Made by a program: the position numbers and the translations under genes
DNA from: Microvirga alba
GTDB lineage: Bacteria; Pseudomonadota; Alphaproteobacteria; Rhizobiales; Beijerinckiaceae
Reading direction: 5' to 3'
Length of the DNA stretch: 64,000 nucleotides
NCBI RefSeq assembly: GCF_015694465.1
Contig: NZ_JADQDO010000002.1
Location: 770,767 to 834,766 of the forward strand
Part shown: in pieces, positions 44,298-54,116 of the stretch
Numbering within the stretch: the stretch's first letter is position 1
Layout of the letters: each line of letters opens with the position of its first letter
Notes under the pieces: model-generated
The model's input: only the letters and a program-made list of their open reading frames with translations
What the model was told of the DNA's origin: nothing
Database searches by the model: none

Positions 44298-44520
44298 GTG
44301 CGGTCCGGCTCGATGATGGCAATGAGATGTGAGAGCCGGCTGGCACCTCGCGCACGGTTCTTTTAGGCGGACAGGCGGCGTTGGCTCCAACAGCTGCCCG
44401 TGGCGGACACCGTCTGCGAGAGACGGGCGGCCCCGGACCAACCTGAGCCCTCGGCACAGCCTGGGCCTCCCGCCGAATGGGGTTGCGTACCCCCACTCGC
44501 GGGACCGTGCCCGACCCCAC
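44298..44520. ncRNA. Candidate structured RNA (strand undetermined)
   Basis: Nested complementarity is visible: GGTCCGG pairs with CCGGACC about 145 bases later, enclosing stems CGGCTC/GAGCCG, GTTGG/CCAAC and a perfect CCGTCT-GCGAG-AGACGG hairpin. Next comes GGCAC/GTGCC, enclosing TCCCGC/GCGGGA and GGGGT-TGCGT-ACCCC. I could not match it to 6S, SRP, RNase P or tmRNA from memory. It could equally be repeat debris. Confidence 0.3.
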
Positions 44521-44660
44521 AATCACGACGCCTCGCGAGCGCGCCCCTCGGTGGGCCGGGACAGGGAGGAAGATGGATCAAGTTGGGAATAATGTCAAGA
44601 ACAAAATAGGAACATCTTCGCTGTCGTCATTGCTGACTGAGCGTCAACGAGAGCACCCCG

Positions 44661-44809
44661 CCGTCATTCCGGGACGGCCCGCAGGGCCGGGCCCGGAACC
44701 CATAAACGCTGACGGGTCAGGATAGGATGCGGCGGCTGTCGGTGCGTCTTATTCGTAAAGCTCAGCGTTTATGGGTTCCGGGCTCCGCTGCGCGGCCCCG
44801 GAATGACGG
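44661..44809. repeat. Large palindromic element (about 150 bp, MITE/RIME-like)
   Basis: Left arm 44661-44712 (from CCGTCATTCCGGGAC to CATAAACGCTGA) and right arm 44762-44809 (from TCAGCGTTTATGGG to CCGGAATGACGG) are inverted copies with small differences; the loop is about 50 bp. The CGTCATTCCGGG end is common in Rhizobiales intergenic repeats. Confidence 0.85.
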
Positions 44810-44843
44810 GGGTGGTGCCGCTGTCCCCGGCGGCCGTCAGGCC

Positions 44844-44894
44844 GGGAAGGGGATCCAGGCAGAACCGCCGAGGTTGGTCGTGGATTCCCTTCCC
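44844..44894. repeat. Second inverted repeat of the intergenic cluster
   Basis: GGGAAGGGGATCCA (44844-44857) and TGGATTCCCTTCCC (44881-44894) pair with one mismatch. Confidence 0.75.
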
Positions 44895-45002
44895 CTCCGC
44901 TGCGCCTCGGCCGGGAATGACACCGTTGTCCGTCATGCGGGCTTCTTGCGGGGCGGCGTCCGGACCGACGCCCTGCCAGGACACTTGGCTCGCCTGCGAA
45001 CG

Positions 45003-46801
<1,799 letters not shown>

Positions 46802-46805
<4 letters not shown>

Positions 46806-48073
46806 GGTTGGGGTGTGGCCGAGGAGCTGGATTCGGTCAATGCGGCAACGGGAATCTTTAAGGTTTCCAACACGCCCTTTGCCGCAGCGACGCCGGTCGC
46901 AAAGGTCGCTTGCAGGAGGTAGCCGCCTGTCGGAGCCTCCCAGTCCAGCATCTCGCCCGCCACGAACACGCCGGCCAAGCGGCGCAGCATGAGGTGCTCG
47001 TCCACGTCAGTGAACGGCACTCCGCCGGCGGTGGAAATGGCCCGGTCGAGCGGTTTGGTACCGGTCAGGGTCAGGGGGGCGGCCTTGATGAGCCGCGCGA
47101 GCGCATCCGGCTCCGTCGGAAGGCTCGGCGACGCCTCGCGCAGCAACGCGATGTCGACGGGCGCAAGACCGGCAGCCTTGCGCAGGAAATTGGAGGTGGA
47201 TTGGCCCTTTCGCGGCGCGCCGAGCTTTTTGGTCAAAGCCTCGAGCGATAGATCGGGCCGGAGGTCGGCAAGGAGTTGCGCGCTGCCGTCTCGGGCGATG
47301 GCGTCGCGCAAGGTGGCCGAGAGGGCATAAACCGCCCCGCCCTCGATTCCGTCCGCGGTGACAACGGCCTCGCCCCGGACCGTCTGGCCCTGGAAGGTCA
47401 GGGCGATGCGTTTCAAGGGCTCACCCTGGAACCGCTCGCGCATGACATCGGACCAGGGAAGGACGAAGCCCATATTGGAAGGCCGCAGAGGCGTCACCGC
47501 GACGCCGCGCGCCTTGAGCCATGGCTCCCAGGCCCCATCCGATCCGAGGCGCGGCCAGCTTGCACCGCCGAGCGCCAAAATTGTCGCGGAAGGTGTCTCG
47601 GTGATCGTTTTGCCGGTTGAATCGGTGAAAATCAGACGACCTTGCGCGTCCCAGCCCTGCCAGCGATGGCGCGGAGCGAAACGAATGCCGAGGCTCTCCA
47701 GCCGTCTCAGCCAGGCGCGCAGGAGGGGCGAGGCCTTGAAGGCCTTGGGGAAAACGCGCCCGCTCGATCCCACGAAGGTTTCCTGACCCAAGCCTTCGCA
47801 CCAGGCGCGCAGATCCTCGGGGCGGAAGGCCTCGATAAGCGGGCGCAAGATCGGCGCGGTCTCAGCGTAGCGCGTGACGAAGCGCTCGAAATCCTCAGCG
47901 TGGGTCAAGTTCAGGCCGCCGCGTCCGGCCATGAGGAATTTGCGTCCGACCGAGGGCATCTGGTCATAGACCGTGACTGCGACCCCGGATTTTCCCAGCA
48001 CTTCCGCCGCGATCAGGCCAGCGGGGCCGCCGCCGATAATGGCGACATGAGGGGCTAAGGGGGGCTGGGACAT
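46802..48073 (-). CDS. BaiN/YhiN-family flavoprotein (HI0933-like, TIGR03862-type)
   Basis: A 423-residue FAD-binding protein: dinucleotide motif VAIIGGGPAGLIAAEVLGKSG is followed by the family-specific GRKFLMAGRGGLNLTHAE. Later segments ATILALGGASWPRLGSDG and TAGGVPFTDVDEHLMLRRLAGVFVAGE close the FAD site. The family includes predicted dehydrogenases; physiological substrates are unclear. The ATG at 48073 starts eight residues before the FAD motif. It is translationally coupled to recQ, an association I cannot explain. Confidence 0.88.
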
Positions 48074-48234
48074 GCGATGAGCTGACGCGGCTAAGGTTAA
48101 GGGAGGGTTCTGGACCCTGTGCCGGGGGCATGGCATGCAACGGCATCGGATCGGCGAGGATGCGTCATGCATGACCGCCGGAGGCATATTTTTCAAGAGG
48201 AGCGGCGCTGAAACGCCGCCTGAAGGGGATTTCA

Positions 48235-48699
48235 ATGCGGATCATTGCCTTCTGCGCTTTGGTAGCGCTCGCGCTCGCCGGCTGCGCGACCCAACCATCG
48301 CTGATGGGAAAACATACCGTTCTCTCCAGCTCGACGAGCGATGCGGCGGCGGCCGCCGCGATCATTTCAGCCTACCGCGTGTCCAGGGGCTTGAGCCCCG
48401 TCACGGTCGATTCGAACCTCAGCAAAGCGGCGGAACACCAGGCGCGGAGTGTGGCGGCGGCTGGTGCGCTCAGCCACGGTGATTTCAGCGGCCGCATGAA
48501 GCAATTCGGCGTCATGGGCGCCGCGGCCGAGAACCTGACGGCAGGCTCCTCCTCCGTGGATGCCGCCGTGGTGCGCTGGAAAAACTCACCGCCGCATAAC
48601 GACAACCTGCTGATGCCCGAGGCCAAGCGCATCGGCCTTGCGCGCGCGGACACCAACGGGGGTTATGGCCGGTATTGGGCGCTCGTGCTCGGGCAATAA
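48235..48699 (+). CDS. CAP/SCP-domain lipoprotein
   Basis: A 154-residue predicted lipoprotein: lipobox LAGC (Cys17) after a short signal. A bacterial CAP (SCP/PR1-like) domain follows, with LSKAAEHQARSVAAAGALSHGDFSGR, AAENLTAGSS, VRWKNSPPHNDNLLMPEAKRIGLA and RYWALVLGQ. The paired His and Glu of the CAP cavity are present. Roles of such proteins in alphaproteobacteria are poorly known. AAGGGGAT precedes the ATG. A strong terminator follows. Confidence 0.87.
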   Translation: MRIIAFCALVALALAGCATQPSLMGKHTVLSSSTSDAAAAAAIISAYRVSRGLSPVTVDSNLSKAAEHQARSVAAAGALSHGDFSGRMKQFGVMGAAAENLTAGSSSVDAAVVRWKNSPPHNDNLLMPEAKRIGLARADTNGGYGRYWALVLGQ

Positions 48700-48718
48700 G
48701 GCCATCGGCGTCTAAAGC

Positions 48719-48752
48719 AAAAAGCCCGGAGTTCATCCGGGCTTTTTCTTTG
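48719..48752. terminator. Bidirectional rho-independent terminator
   Basis: AAAAAGCCCGGA, loop GTTCA, TCCGGGCTTTTTCTTT: perfect stem with A-run before and T-run after. Confidence 0.92.
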
Positions 48753-48774
48753 AATACGCGGGAGGTCGAGGGCC

Positions 48775-48879
48775 TAGAGCATGATCATGTCTCTTTGAAA
48801 CATGCTCATGCTCTCGATTCTTTCTTGCCGCATGATCCTGGCGAACAACCGGTTTCCACTTGTCTCGATCATGCTCTAG
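48775..48879. repeat. Interspersed palindromic repeat, copy 2 (105 bp)
   Basis: TAGAGCATGATCATGTCTC at the left and GATCATGCTCTA at the right, with an internal ACCGGTTTCCACTTGT block. Same layout and length as 14472-14575. The right end provides the TAG stop of the minus-strand gene at 48876. Confidence 0.88.
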
Positions 48880-49178
48880 CGAAGCGCTGCGGTAATCAGC
48901 AACGTCGTTCCCGCCGCCGAGGAAGCGAGCGCCACCACCATCGCCCAGCAATGCAACCGGTCGCGCTCTTCCTGATTGAGCAGCGGACGAATCCGCGAAT
49001 CGGAGCGGCCGAAGATGAAGCTGTTGGTGCGGGCCGGTCGCGGAGACGAGGGAATGACGCGAAAGCCTGTCTTGTGTGCGGGCCGTGCGCGCTCTTCCGG
49101 AGCATTGTTCGCGGTGAACGAATGATCGGAATGCATGTGCGGGCCCATGGCTGTGACGGCGTCGAATGAACTTGTCAT
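48876..49178 (-). CDS. Hypothetical protein with C-terminal transmembrane segment
   Basis: I do not recognise this 100-residue protein. It has a polar N-terminus with a His-rich patch (MGPHMHSDHSF), a basic middle (RIRPLLNQEERDRLH) and one hydrophobic segment at the end (CWAMVVALASSAAGTTLLITA). The ATG at 49178 is preceded by TTAGGG; an earlier ATG at 49202 is possible. The stop codon is donated by the adjoining repeat. Confidence 0.5.
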   Translation of the reverse strand: MTSSFDAVTAMGPHMHSDHSFTANNAPEERARPAHKTGFRVIPSSPRPARTNSFIFGRSDSRIRPLLNQEERDRLHCWAMVVALASSAAGTTLLITAALR

Positions 49179-49390
49179 GGCCCTAAGCTGCCCTGATGCC
49201 ATGAACGGGAAGTAAATCTTCCGACGAACTGAAAATTGTCGTAAATCAATCCTTTACGGCCTTCCGGGTCCTCTGGTTCCGGACCCCGCGAAGAGCGCGC
49301 GAGAGAGATCGGGAGGGCCTGAGCAGAAATCGGGTCGAAGGGCGCCCTTGCCTCCGCCAATCTGCCCCCTTACCGATTCGGAGAACAAAA

Positions 49391-50350
49391 ATGGCTGACA
49401 GGCCGATTCAAAAAACGATGGCGGCGTCCGACTGGGCTCTCCTGACCATCTTGTCCGTGGTCTGGGGCGGGTCCTTCCTCTTTGTCGGCGTCGCCGTTCG
49501 CGAATTGCCGCCGCTGACCATCGTGGCTCTCCGTGTCGGGATGGCGGCGCTGGCATTGCGCGTGGTCCTGCGCATCATGGGCGTGTCGTTTCCCCGCGAA
49601 CGCAGCATTTGGCTGGCTTTTCTCGGCATGGGCATTCTCAACAATGCGATTCCCTTCACCCTGATCGTCTGGGGGCAGAGCCACATCGCGAGCGGGCTGG
49701 CGTCGATCCTCAACGCCACCACCCCGCTCTTCACGGTGATCGTCGCGCATTACCTGACCGTTGACGAGCGTCTGACGGGACGGCGGTTGGCGGGCGTGAT
49801 CGTCGGCTTTCTCGGCGTCGCCGTGATGATCGGGGGCGCGGCGATGCATGCGTTGAACGCGGATATTCCGGCGCAACTTGCCGTTCTCGGCGCGGCTCTG
49901 TCCTACGCTTTCGCCAGTATCTTCGGGCGGCGTTTCAAGACCATGGGCATTCCGCCCATGGCCACGGCCGCCGGGCAGGTCACGGCGTCGAGCGCCATTC
50001 TCCTGCCTCTCGCTTTGCTCATCGATCAACCCTGGACCCTGGCGATGCCGAGCACAGGTGCGATCCTGTCCCTGGCCGGTCTCGCCCTCGTCTCGACGGC
50101 CTTCGCCTACATTCTATACTTTCGCCTGCTCGCACGGGCGGGGGCCACGAATGTCGGCCTCGTGACGTTCCTCATTCCCGTCAGCGCGATTCTATTCGGC
50201 GTGCTCCTGCTCGGCGAGACGCTGGAGCCAAGGCACCTGGCGGGGATGGCCCTCATCGGCGCGGGCCTGGTCCTGATCGACGGCCGTCTTGTTTCTGCGG
50301 TGAATGGTCTTTTCAGCGCGAAGAGGCCGGCCCCGCACGGAAATGGTTGA
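49391..50350 (+). CDS. DMT-superfamily (EamA) transporter
   Basis: A 319-residue ten-helix permease with two EamA repeats, beginning SDWALLTILSVVWGGSFLFVGVAV and including GLASILNATTPLFTVIVAHYL and the second-repeat GATNVGLVTFLIPVSAILFGVLLLGE. GGAG precedes the ATG. The substrate is unknown. Its last 38 bp overlap the 3' end of the convergent gene at 50313. Confidence 0.88.
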   Translation: MADRPIQKTMAASDWALLTILSVVWGGSFLFVGVAVRELPPLTIVALRVGMAALALRVVLRIMGVSFPRERSIWLAFLGMGILNNAIPFTLIVWGQSHIASGLASILNATTPLFTVIVAHYLTVDERLTGRRLAGVIVGFLGVAVMIGGAAMHALNADIPAQLAVLGAALSYAFASIFGRRFKTMGIPPMATAAGQVTASSAILLPLALLIDQPWTLAMPSTGAILSLAGLALVSTAFAYILYFRLLARAGATNVGLVTFLIPVSAILFGVLLLGETLEPRHLAGMALIGAGLVLIDGRLVSAVNGLFSAKRPAPHGNG

Positions 50351-51281
50351 ACATCATGTCGGGCGCGCTGGTGTTGTGGCGCGAGGGAACGAGGCGGCCC
50401 ATCCACACATCGGTCGCCTTCGCGCCCTTGAAGGTCATGATGGGCTCTTCCAGCCAGGAGTGAGCCTTGTCCTCGCGCGCCGCGACGCGGGCGACGTCTG
50501 CGTTGAATTCGGTCACGTACATGGAGCGCAGGGCCGCGAAGGGCTGATCCTTGATCGCCTGGTCGAAGGCCACGTCGAGCGTAAAGCGCTCATCGGTCAG
50601 GTCCTTCAGGGCGACCGTCGCCTTGCCGCCCCTGGCGAAGGTGAGCGTAAAGGTCATGGTCTTGGGGTCGAAGGCGACGTCCTTCAGGTTCACCACGGGG
50701 CGCTTGTCCATTTCCACCGGCCCGACCAGGAACGAGGAGCCATAGGCGCTCCATCCCAAATGCGCGGGAGGCAGCGGGCGGATGCGCCAATAGCCGTCGG
50801 CCGGGTAGAGCACGAGCACCTCTTCCACCCGCTCGTTCCGGCGCACCCAGAGCTGCACCATGTGAAGGTTGCGTTCGACCCGGTCGCCGATCCGCATCGT
50901 CACGTCGCTCGGCCGCCAGAAATTCGCGAAGGAAAAGCCGGTCAGCCACATGTCCACGCTCTCGTAGAACGTGATCTTCTTCGGCGGGGGACCCCGTTCG
51001 GAGGTCTCGGCGGAAATGTCCTCGCAGGCCGTCCAGTCCGGCTGCCAGCGGTCCTGGCGCAGGTTGCCGATATAGGCCGGGTGCGCGGCCTCGATCCGGA
51101 AGTTGCGGACCTCGGGGGACGCGAAGTTGATGGCGACGTTGTCCTTCTCCGCGCACAAAACGGGCTCGCTCGTGTTCGTCACGTTGACGGCCAAACCGTC
51201 GAGCGTCGCGGCCCCGGCTGCGGACGCGAAACCGAGAAATCCAAGAAAAGCAAGGCGAAACAGGGACATGCGGACCATCAT
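50313..51281 (-). CDS. Exported hypothetical protein
   Basis: A 322-residue protein with a signal peptide (LFRLAFLGFLGFASAAGA, cleavage near AGA-ATL) and no later membrane segment, so probably periplasmic. The mature part has beta-rich stretches and two early cysteines (VLCAEKD, WTACEDI) that could form a disulfide. No family is recognised. The start may be either ATG of the pair at 51281/51278 or the one at 51269. It overlaps the DMT gene tail to tail. Confidence 0.65.
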   Translation of the reverse strand: MMVRMSLFRLAFLGFLGFASAAGAATLDGLAVNVTNTSEPVLCAEKDNVAINFASPEVRNFRIEAAHPAYIGNLRQDRWQPDWTACEDISAETSERGPPPKKITFYESVDMWLTGFSFANFWRPSDVTMRIGDRVERNLHMVQLWVRRNERVEEVLVLYPADGYWRIRPLPPAHLGWSAYGSSFLVGPVEMDKRPVVNLKDVAFDPKTMTFTLTFARGGKATVALKDLTDERFTLDVAFDQAIKDQPFAALRSMYVTEFNADVARVAAREDKAHSWLEEPIMTFKGAKATDVWMGRLVPSRHNTSAPDMMFNHFRAGPASSR

Positions 51282-51518
51282 GTAATATCGAAGCCGGACT
51301 CGCGATGGGCCGGCGACGCGCAGAGATACTCCGACCGAACGATCCCGTCGAGCCGACAGGACGACCCATTTGACAGGCTTGTGGTCCAGCCCGGTTGTCT
51401 GGGCATGGCAGCCATCCCATCTGCGGGGTTAGGGTTGGCTTCCGGCCTGTGATAGGGTGCCGACCCGATGGAGACCTGGTGAGGCGGATCGTTTTTCAGC
51501 TTCGCAGGGGCTCCGCCC

Positions 51519-51576
51519 TAGAGCCTTATTTTGCTGCATTTTCCGACCGGTTCCCACCTCTGCGGAAAATGCTCTA
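51519..51576. repeat. Palindromic element upstream of ribA
   Basis: TAGAGC...ATTTTCCG on the left and CGGAAAAT...GCTCTA on the right pair with each other around a CGGTTCCCACCT core, the short relative of the 105-bp repeats. It lies 28 bp before the ribA start and could influence its mRNA leader. Confidence 0.7.
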
Positions 51577-51603
51577 AGAGATCGGTTCTTCAGAGTTCAC
51601 CTG

Positions 51604-52719
51604 ATGATGCGTGTTGTCCTAAGCCTGTCCGATGATCCCGCCACGACCCAGGTCGAGCGGGCGATCATGGAATTCCGCAGCGCCCGCCCCGTCGTGATCG
51701 ACGCGGCGGCCGAGAGCGCGCTCGTGGTCGGCATCGAAGACCTGGGCGCGGCCATGAGCACCCAGCTTGAGGCCATCGCCGGCGGACACGCCCATCTCGT
51801 CCTCCCTCCCGCCCGCCTGCGGCGGCTGGGGCTCGATCGGCAAAATCCCGGTGTCGTCGCCTTGCCGGCCGTGGACCCGGTGCGGATCGAGGCTCTGGCC
51901 TTGAAGGTCGATTCCCGCATCGATGCGCCCGTCCGGTCGACGGGGGCGCTCGATGAGGATGCATTGGAGCTTGCTCGCCTCTCGCTGGTTTTGCCTGCCG
52001 TCATCGTGGTGCCACTGGCGGCGGGGATCGAGATTGATCCCTCTCTCGCCCGCGTGCCGAGTGCCGCTATCCGCGATTATCGCCGCGCCAAGGCCCGCGA
52101 CTTGAAGATCGTCAGCCGTGCGCCCGTGCCGCTGGAAGGCGCGCCGACCAGCGAGTTCGCCGTCTTTCGCGGTGGCGAGGGTCTGCGCGATCAGGTCGCC
52201 ATCATCGTCGGCTCGCCTGATCTCTCGAAGCCCGTGACCGTGCGCCTGCATTCGGCCTGCCTGACGGGGGATCTCTTCGGCAGCCTGAAATGCGATTGCG
52301 GGGACCAGCTGCGCGCGACGGTGCGCTTCATGGCGCAAAACGAGGGCGGAATCCTGCTCTATCTGGATCAGGAAGGGCGCGGGAACGGGATCGCCAACAA
52401 GATCCGGGCGTACAAGCTGCAGGCGCAAGGCTACGACACCTATGACGCCGACGAGGTTTTGGGCTTCGAGGCCGACCAGCGCCACTTCGATTTCGCAGCC
52501 GGCATGCTCAAGCAACTCGGCGTGGGCGCGGTGCGCGTGCTGACCAACAACCCCGAAAAGATCCGCGCCCTGACCGAAGCCGGGCTCGACGTGATCTCGG
52601 ACCACCGGGTCCTCGGGCGTCCGACGGCCGAGAATGTCAGCTATCTCGCCTCCAAGCGCGACCGCGCCGGGCACTACATCGACATCGAGGGTCTGCTGGC
52701 TTCCTCCATCAAGGATTGA
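51604..52719 (+). CDS. ribA: GTP cyclohydrolase II with degenerate N-terminal RibB-like region
   Basis: Opens GTP to 2,5-diamino-6-ribosylamino-pyrimidinone 5'-phosphate, the first step of riboflavin synthesis. The C-terminal domain (about 185-371) has the zinc cysteines Cys219, Cys230 and Cys232 (HSACLTGDLFGSLKCDCG) and YLDQEGRGNGIANKI. The N-terminal 170 residues look like a decayed DHBP-synthase domain: they align by pattern (AGGHAHLVLPPARLRRLGL) but lack the acidic DDEDRENEGD catalytic segment. The in-frame stretch before the ATG pair at 51604 overlaps a repeat and is not coding. Confidence 0.9.
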   Translation: MMRVVLSLSDDPATTQVERAIMEFRSARPVVIDAAAESALVVGIEDLGAAMSTQLEAIAGGHAHLVLPPARLRRLGLDRQNPGVVALPAVDPVRIEALALKVDSRIDAPVRSTGALDEDALELARLSLVLPAVIVVPLAAGIEIDPSLARVPSAAIRDYRRAKARDLKIVSRAPVPLEGAPTSEFAVFRGGEGLRDQVAIIVGSPDLSKPVTVRLHSACLTGDLFGSLKCDCGDQLRATVRFMAQNEGGILLYLDQEGRGNGIANKIRAYKLQAQGYDTYDADEVLGFEADQRHFDFAAGMLKQLGVGAVRVLTNNPEKIRALTEAGLDVISDHRVLGRPTAENVSYLASKRDRAGHYIDIEGLLASSIKD

Positions 52720-52804
52720 AGTCACGCAAGGATTGAAGTCGCGCGGGTTTCATTCCGCCTCTGCTGCGTCTCTCGATTCTCGCCCGTGGGCTGCTGAAAC
52801 AAAT

Positions 52805-52838
52805 ACACCGCCGGTTTTCGATCCGGCGGTGTTTTCTT
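52805..52838 (+). terminator. Rho-independent terminator of ribA
   Basis: ACACCGCCGG (52805-52814), 8-nt loop, CCGGCGGTGT (52823-52832), then TTTCTT. Perfect 10-bp stem. Confidence 0.88.
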
Positions 52839-52852
52839 GAGACTGCGCTTGT

Positions 52853-54022
52853 TTACCGGGCGGGCATCCCGGTCTCGATGACCTTTGCCCACAGCGTCAC
52901 GCCGTAGGGGGTCGCCTCATCGTTGAAGTCATAGGCCGGATGGTGGCAGCTCGCCGTATCGCCGTTGCCGAGGAAGATGTACGCGCCCGGGCGCTGTTCG
53001 AGCATGTAGGAAAAATCCTCGGCTCCCATCATCGGCGCAACCGTCATATCGACAGCGGCATCGCCCACGATCGCGCGCGCGGCTTGCGCCATGAACTCGG
53101 TCTTCTCGGCATCGTTGACGGTGACGGGATAGCCGCGATTGTATTCGAGCATGGCCTTGGCGCCGAACGCGGCACAGACATTCTCGATGATCGTCCGCAC
53201 GCGCTGTTCGCTCAGGTCGCGCACCTCGGGCGTGAGGGAGCGGACGGTGCCGAGGAGCGTCGCGTGATGCGGAATGACGTTGAAGGCTTCGCCCGCCTTC
53301 ACGGTGCAGACCGACACGACCGCCGATTCGAGCGGATCGACGCTGCGCGCGACGACCGATTGCAGCGCGGTGATGACGTGGCTCGCGACGAGGATTGGGT
53401 CCACCGAATGATGCGGCTGGGCCGCATGGCCGCCCTTGCCCTCGATGACGAGCGTGAAGCGGTCGGCTGCCGCGGCGATGGGGCCGGGACGGATCGCGAA
53501 CTGGCCGACCGGAATGCCCGGCATGTTGTGCATGCCGTAGACCTCCTGGATGCCAAAGCGCTCCATGAGGCCGTCCTTCACCATGGCGTCGCCGCCGCCG
53601 CCGCCTTCTTCCGCGGGCTGGAAGATCATGATGGCGGTGCCGTCGAAGTTGCGGGTCTCGGCGAGGTATTTCGCGGCCCCGAGCAGCATGGAGGTGTGCC
53701 CGTCATGGCCGCAGGCATGCATCTTGCCCGGCACCTTCGACTTGTAAGCGACGTCGGTGGCTTCCTCGATCGGCAGCGCGTCCATGTCGGCGCGCAGGCC
53801 GATCACCTTGCCCGACCCATTGGCCCTGCCGCGGATCACGCCGACGACTCCGGTTTGGCCGATGCCGGTCACCACCTCGTCGCAACCGAAGGCCTTCAAC
53901 CGCTCGGCCACGATGCCGGCGGTGCGGTGAACGTCGAACAGAAGCTCCGGATTCTCGTGAAAATCCCGGCGCCAGCCGGTGATTTCATCGGCGAGGTCGG
54001 CAACGCGATTGATGATCGGCAT
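52853..54022 (-). CDS. M20-family amidohydrolase (HipO-like)
   Basis: A 389-residue metallo-amidohydrolase of the hippurate/N-acyl-amino-acid type. It shows DMDALPIEEATD, metal-site MHACGHDGHTSMLLGAA, the EEGGGGGDAM glutamates, the lid-domain GKGGHAAQPH and the C-terminal MGAEDFSYMLE. Members cleave N-acyl amino acids or related amides; the exact substrate cannot be read. AAGGGAC precedes the ATG. No cotranscribed partner is obvious. Confidence 0.9.
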   Translation of the reverse strand: MPIINRVADLADEITGWRRDFHENPELLFDVHRTAGIVAERLKAFGCDEVVTGIGQTGVVGVIRGRANGSGKVIGLRADMDALPIEEATDVAYKSKVPGKMHACGHDGHTSMLLGAAKYLAETRNFDGTAIMIFQPAEEGGGGGDAMVKDGLMERFGIQEVYGMHNMPGIPVGQFAIRPGPIAAAADRFTLVIEGKGGHAAQPHHSVDPILVASHVITALQSVVARSVDPLESAVVSVCTVKAGEAFNVIPHHATLLGTVRSLTPEVRDLSEQRVRTIIENVCAAFGAKAMLEYNRGYPVTVNDAEKTEFMAQAARAIVGDAAVDMTVAPMMGAEDFSYMLEQRPGAYIFLGNGDTASCHHPAYDFNDEATPYGVTLWAKVIETGMPAR

Positions 54023-54116
54023 GGAAGTCCCTTGCTGGATTGATCTCCGGCGTAGCGAAGCAGAGCCGGATACGGGCCGTCAATCCTCGCCGGCAAATGG
54101 CTGGTCTGCGAGAAAC

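Larger units (their letters stand above)
44128..45002. other. 875-bp gene-free, hairpin-rich region
   Basis: No reading frame on either strand looks real. It starts with a REP-like dyad (44165-44183), then a perfect palindrome CAGGCGCGCGCCTG and GGGCTCGGGGCT...AAGCCCCAAGCC. A densely paired block follows at about 44298-44520, and after it come two large inverted-repeat elements (44661-44809, 44844-44894). The left block may be a structured RNA; the right part is repetitive. Confidence 0.6.

Noticed and set aside
44128..45002. 6S RNA, SRP RNA, tmRNA, RNase P RNA or a B12/TPP riboswitch
   Set aside because: None of the conserved sequence blocks I know for these classes could be found on either strand; left as an unassigned candidate.
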